Assembly: GCA_900545245.1 (NCBI GenBank) | Contig: UQYV01000064.1 | Location: forward strand, 1 to 9,089 | Reading direction: 5' to 3' | Origin: an uncultured Bacteroidales bacterium | GTDB taxonomy: Bacteria; Bacteroidota; Bacteroidia; Bacteroidales; UBA932 | Length of the DNA: 9,089 nucleotides | Part shown: positions 6,151 to 9,089 of the stretch, piece after piece | Layout of the letters: each line of letters begins with the position of its first letter | How positions within the stretch are numbered: the stretch's first letter is position 1 | Notes under the pieces: generated by a model | Told to the model about the DNA's origin: nothing | What the model saw: only the letters and a program-made list of their open reading frames with translations | Databases searched by the model: none | Made by a program: the position numbers and the translations under genes

Positions 6151-6966
6151 ATGGAACTTTTTTATTCAAGTGACATAAATGGCGGCATTGTCCGTCTTGA
6201 TGAGGAGGAATCCGGTCATTGTGTCCGGGTTCTTAGGCATAGGGACGGAGATGAACTCAGCGTTATAGACGGCAAGGGTACGCTGATGCGCTGCCGCATA
6301 GTCAACGATCGTCCCAAGGCGGTTGAGGCCGAGATTATCTCCAGCATTGAATATTGGAACGCACACCCGTATCGTCTGACCATGGCCGTGTGTCCTACAA
6401 AGAACATCGACCGCTGCGAGTGGTTTGCAGAGAAGGCTACTGAGATAGGGGTGGATTCGATTGCTCCTGTGATTGGTGAGCACTCTGAACGCCGCATCGT
6501 CAAGACGCAGAGACTTGAAAAGATAGTTCTTTCGGCCGCCAAGCAGTCGCTCAAGGGCTCAATCCCGGCAATCGCCGAAACTGTCAGTGTTAAAGATTTT
6601 ATCCTACAAGGCTCAGGCTCCGCTGATTCGCTCAAGCTGATTGCCTGCTGCTTCGAAGATGCAGACCATCCCCGCAAGTCCATGAAAGAGGTTATTGAAC
6701 AATGGCTCGGCGCGAATTTTCCGTCTTTTGCATCAGTCAGACCGGAGGCATACGAGGATGGTGCGGTGCGCGAAGGTCTGAAAGCTGGTTCCCACATTCC
6801 CGAAATCATTGTCCTCGTTGGTCCTGAAGGTGATTTTTCGTCAGACGAGTTGGACCTGGCATTAGAGCATGGCTATGTCCCTGTTCACCTCGGCCCGTCC
6901 CGTCTACGCACCGAAACGGCCGCTTTGCTGTGCGTGGAGATTGTGTATAATTCGCTGATGCTGTGA
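6151..6966 (+). CDS. rsmE: 16S rRNA (uracil1498-N3)-methyltransferase
   Basis: RsmE methylates N3 of U1498 in 16S rRNA in the assembled small subunit, using S-adenosylmethionine. The 271-aa protein has the N-terminal PUA-like RNA-binding domain (HCVRVLRHRDGD near 23-34) and the C-terminal SPOUT (trefoil-knot) domain. Family motifs are EKATEIGV, the ERRIVK segment, AAKQS, VGPEGDFS (223-230) and LGPSRLRTETAA (247-258); the last two build the cofactor-binding knot. It is longer than the usual 230-250 residues, and the extra length lies mostly in about 171-217, between the CCFED strand and the IIVLVGPEG strand. The reading frame is continuous and the knot motifs intact, so activity is expected. 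The gene sits 28 nt after tsaC and 28 nt before the cardiolipin synthase gene. Confidence 0.95.
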   Translation: MELFYSSDINGGIVRLDEEESGHCVRVLRHRDGDELSVIDGKGTLMRCRIVNDRPKAVEAEIISSIEYWNAHPYRLTMAVCPTKNIDRCEWFAEKATEIGVDSIAPVIGEHSERRIVKTQRLEKIVLSAAKQSLKGSIPAIAETVSVKDFILQGSGSADSLKLIACCFEDADHPRKSMKEVIEQWLGANFPSFASVRPEAYEDGAVREGLKAGSHIPEIIVLVGPEGDFSSDELDLALEHGYVPVHLGPSRLRTETAALLCVEIVYNSLML

Positions 6967-6994
6967 TATATAGATATTGTAACTGAAGAATGGT

Positions 6995-8416
6995 ATGGGA
7001 ACAGCTTTGAGCATAATATACGTGCTGTTGGTCATAGCGATTTTCTATGTCCTGCTCAAGGAACGGCGTGATCCGGCGGAAACGCTTGCATGGATACTTG
7101 TCATTCTCGTCATTCCTGTGGGCGGAATTGTCGCATATATGCTTTTCGGCCGCAGCTGGCGCAAGAGCCGGCAGTTCAGGTACGATGACGACACCGTGTC
7201 AAGACGCCTCAAGTCAATTTGCTCGGAGCAGCTGAAGGAAATATGCAAGCCTGCCTACTCGGAACTTGTCCACCGCAATTTCGTCACACTTCTGCTGAAC
7301 AATGGAGAGGCCGCGCTCACCCTTGGGAACCGGCTTCGGATTCTGAACAACGGCTGCGAGTGCTTCCCTATGATGTTCGGGGATCTCAAGAATGCGGGCA
7401 AGTTCATACACATCGAGATTTTCGGCATCGAGAGCGGGGAACTCTTTGAACAGCTCTTCGACATACTTTCCGAACGTGTGTCAGCAGGAGTGGAAGTTCG
7501 AGTGATATTTGACAGCGTGGGCAGCCGTGCTCTGAAGATCCGTGATGTGGAGCGCATGCGTACGGCCGGAATCGAGGCCTACAGTTATATGCCGGTCTGG
7601 CTGCCGCATTTCGCCAACAAGTTCAACTACCGCAACCACCGCAAGATTGTCGTGATTGACGGTGAGGTCGGCTATACTGGTGGTATGAACATCGCTGACC
7701 GCTACCTCCACGGGACTAAACGAGGCGTGTGGCGAGATACGCAGATTCGCCTTGAGGGTGGCTCAGTCACGATGCTCAATGCCGTCTTCATCAACGACTG
7801 GTCATTCGTGACCAATGGTGAGCTGCTTTACGACATGAAATATTTCCCGGCTCCGCACATAGAGGCGACCCTCCCGATTCAGATTGCGACCTCCGGACCG
7901 GATTCTCCTCATGCTGCCATCATGCAGGCCTATTTTGCCGCCATCGGAAACGCCAAACGCTACATCTACATCTCTACGCCGTATCTCCTTCCTAATCAGC
8001 CTATTGTGACAGCACTGAAGGTTGCGGCTATGAGCGGCGTGGACGTGCGGATTCTCATCCCGGTGCGCGGAGACAACATGGTGGTCGCCTGGGCAGGCTA
8101 TTCCAACATTGACACGCTTCTCGATTCGGGAGTGTCGGTCTATCTCTATAAAAAGGGATTCAATCACTCGAAATTCTTTGTCATCGATGACGAACTCTGT
8201 TCCATAGGTTCGGCGAACCTCGACTACCGCAGCTTCGATACGGACTTTGAGGTGCAGGCCTACATCTATGACCCGGAAACAAGCATCGAACTCAAGGGAT
8301 ATTTCCTCGAAGATCTGAAGGATAGCGAACTGATTACCGACGATAAATGGGAGCACCGTTCCCGCATCAGCAAGATCATGGAACCCATCGCCCGCCTTTT
8401 CGGCTCATTGTTTTAG
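6995..8416 (+). CDS. cls: Cardiolipin synthase (phospholipase D type)
   Basis: This membrane enzyme of the phospholipase D superfamily is expected to join two phosphatidylglycerol molecules into cardiolipin plus glycerol. The 473 aa match the usual ClsA-type length. Two N-terminal hydrophobic helices (about 3-20 and 29-50) flank a short basic loop (KERRDP), followed by FGRSWRKSRQF, typical of the family. Both HKD motifs are complete: H215, K217 and D222 in HRKIVVIDGEVGYTGG, and H391, K393 and D398 in HSKFFVIDDELCSIGSANLD. The order of the two motifs, the GGMNIADRY segment and the C-terminal DLxxS pattern fit a full-length enzyme. Lipid specificity within the family (phosphatidylglycerol or phosphatidylethanolamine donor) cannot be read from sequence. 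The ATG at 6995 gives the family N-terminus; the next gene begins 9 nt after its stop. Confidence 0.94.
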   Translation: MGTALSIIYVLLVIAIFYVLLKERRDPAETLAWILVILVIPVGGIVAYMLFGRSWRKSRQFRYDDDTVSRRLKSICSEQLKEICKPAYSELVHRNFVTLLLNNGEAALTLGNRLRILNNGCECFPMMFGDLKNAGKFIHIEIFGIESGELFEQLFDILSERVSAGVEVRVIFDSVGSRALKIRDVERMRTAGIEAYSYMPVWLPHFANKFNYRNHRKIVVIDGEVGYTGGMNIADRYLHGTKRGVWRDTQIRLEGGSVTMLNAVFINDWSFVTNGELLYDMKYFPAPHIEATLPIQIATSGPDSPHAAIMQAYFAAIGNAKRYIYISTPYLLPNQPIVTALKVAAMSGVDVRILIPVRGDNMVVAWAGYSNIDTLLDSGVSVYLYKKGFNHSKFFVIDDELCSIGSANLDYRSFDTDFEVQAYIYDPETSIELKGYFLEDLKDSELITDDKWEHRSRISKIMEPIARLFGSLF

Positions 8417-8425
8417 TTTATTATT

Positions 8426-8938
8426 ATGTTTATAGGACTTATTTCAGATACACACGGGGTGTTTGACGCCCCTTTCAGGGAATTTCTCTCGCCGGTGGAT
8501 GAAATCTGGCATGCCGGGGATTTCGGTGGCGGATTCGAGACGGCGGCGGAGATTGCGGCTTTCAAGCCGCTGGTCGGAGTCTGCGGGAACTGTGACAACT
8601 ATGACCTGCGCTACGACTATCCCGTCCATCGTTTTTGGGAATGCGAGGGTATGAAAGTGCTGATGACCCACATCGGCGGCTATCCCGGCAAATATGACCG
8701 CAATGCCTATGCCCTACTTATGCGCTATCAGCCGGACATCTTCGTCTGCGGTCACTCACATATTCTCAAAGTCGTCTATGACAAACACTTCAATATGATG
8801 GTGCTTAACCCTGGGGCGGCCGGTCTTCAGGGCTTTCACATCGTCCGCACTGCTCTCCGTTTCCACATCGACGAGGGGAAAATTCACGACATGGAAGTGT
8901 TCAAACTTGACCGTGAGCAGCCGACGTTGAAGCTGTGA
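8426..8938 (+). CDS. YfcE/MJ0936-type metallophosphoesterase
   Basis: This 170-aa protein is a compact calcineurin-like phosphoesterase of the YfcE/MJ0936 family, which hydrolyses phosphodiesters with two metal ions; the physiological substrate is generally unknown. The metal-binding motifs appear in the proper order: D8 and H10 in SDTHG, D32 in HAGDFGG, N55 in GNCDN, H82 in THIGGYPGKY, H110 and H112 in GHSH, then NPGAAG (128-133). No signal peptide or membrane helix is visible, so it should be cytoplasmic. It starts 9 nt after the cardiolipin synthase stop, so the two are almost certainly co-transcribed. It is the last gene of the plus-strand run; I saw no strong GC-rich terminator after it before the window ends. 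Confidence 0.93.
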   Translation: MFIGLISDTHGVFDAPFREFLSPVDEIWHAGDFGGGFETAAEIAAFKPLVGVCGNCDNYDLRYDYPVHRFWECEGMKVLMTHIGGYPGKYDRNAYALLMRYQPDIFVCGHSHILKVVYDKHFNMMVLNPGAAGLQGFHIVRTALRFHIDEGKIHDMEVFKLDREQPTLKL

Positions 8939-8999
8939 TGCCGGTAAACTTGCGTCCGAATGGCCATAGTGTCAGTGTTTGGGAGTAAAAAGTATAATT

Positions 9000-9034
9000 T
9001 TTTTTGTGAAAAATATTTGTTGTTTCACAAAAAA
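9000..9034. repeat. Perfect 12-bp inverted repeat at the right edge
   Basis: TTTTTTGTGAAA (9000-9011) and TTTCACAAAAAA (9023-9034) are exact inverted copies around an 11-nt spacer. On both strands the T run comes before the stem and the A run after it, the opposite of an intrinsic terminator, so it is more likely a protein-binding site or promoter-linked element. The spacer contains TTTG (9016-9019), which could be the -33 box of a promoter. Confidence 0.65.
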
Positions 9035-9045
9035 TCCTGTCTTTG
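9016..9045 (+). promoter_or_regulatory. Candidate promoter for a gene beyond the window
   Basis: TTTG (9016-9019) is followed after 18 nt by TGTCTTTG (9038-9045), which differs from the Bacteroidetes -7 consensus TAnnTTTG at one of the fixed positions. The spacing is one base short of the usual 19. It would fire rightward, starting near 9050; an ATG at 9086-9088 is the first candidate start, but the gene is cut off by the window edge. Confidence 0.4.
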
Positions 9046-9089
9046 ACACTTTGATTTTAAGATATAAAGGCTCCAGAGCGCTGTAATGG

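Noticed and set aside
7802..8356. A 184-codon minus-strand frame inside the cardiolipin synthase gene
   Set aside because: It is fully antisense to a catalytic domain with intact HKD motifs and has no family resemblance.
1..9089. Inverted 7-mers at the two window ends (TCTGGAG at 1-7, CTCCAGA at 9071-9077) as ends of a mobile element
   Set aside because: The content between them is core genes with no transposase, and the match is short and placed by the window cut.

Overview
The window looks like an ordinary core-genome stretch from a Bacteroidota bacterium, most likely order Bacteroidales; a Muribaculaceae-type gut lineage is my guess from gene content and roughly even base composition. The signs are Bacteroides-type promoters (TTTG, about 19 nt, then TAnnTTTG), starts preceded by A/T-rich sequence rather than Shine-Dalgarno motifs, a zinc-free type B ribosomal protein L31, and a small membrane protein directly upstream of mutL that resembles Bacteroidales proteins I remember. 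No insertion sequence, CRISPR array, tRNA or rRNA gene, phage gene or defence gene was seen.

Layout. Bases 1-64 hold the terminator of a gene that lies outside the window. Bases 65-293 carry no convincing gene but contain a tandem 11-mer and an A/T-rich palindrome. A textbook Bacteroidetes promoter at 294-324 drives rpmE2 (396-647), which ends in a strong hairpin terminator (673-704). ispF (1235-747, minus strand) converges on rpmE2 and shares that intergenic region. Divergent, nearly touching -7 boxes at 1298-1325 separate ispF from a long plus-strand run of eight genes (1385-8938).

The run is: a 98-aa single-pass membrane protein, mutL (1 nt later), a rhomboid protease, a membrane-anchored endonuclease/exonuclease/phosphatase-fold protein, tsaC/sua5, rsmE, a cardiolipin synthase, and a YfcE-type metallophosphoesterase. 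Gaps are 1, 63, 24, 75, 28, 28 and 9 nt, so read-through transcription is likely, with the 75-nt gap before tsaC the best place for an internal promoter. The genes are housekeeping in nature (mismatch repair, tRNA and rRNA modification, phospholipid synthesis, membrane proteolysis) and do not form one obvious pathway. The last 150 bases hold a perfect 12-bp inverted repeat overlapping a candidate promoter for a gene beyond the window.

I did not find a convincing undescribed system. The points most worth a second look are the MutL whose C-terminal endonuclease motif appears lost, the palindrome at the right edge, the coupled small membrane protein before mutL, and the tandem repeat upstream of rpmE2.
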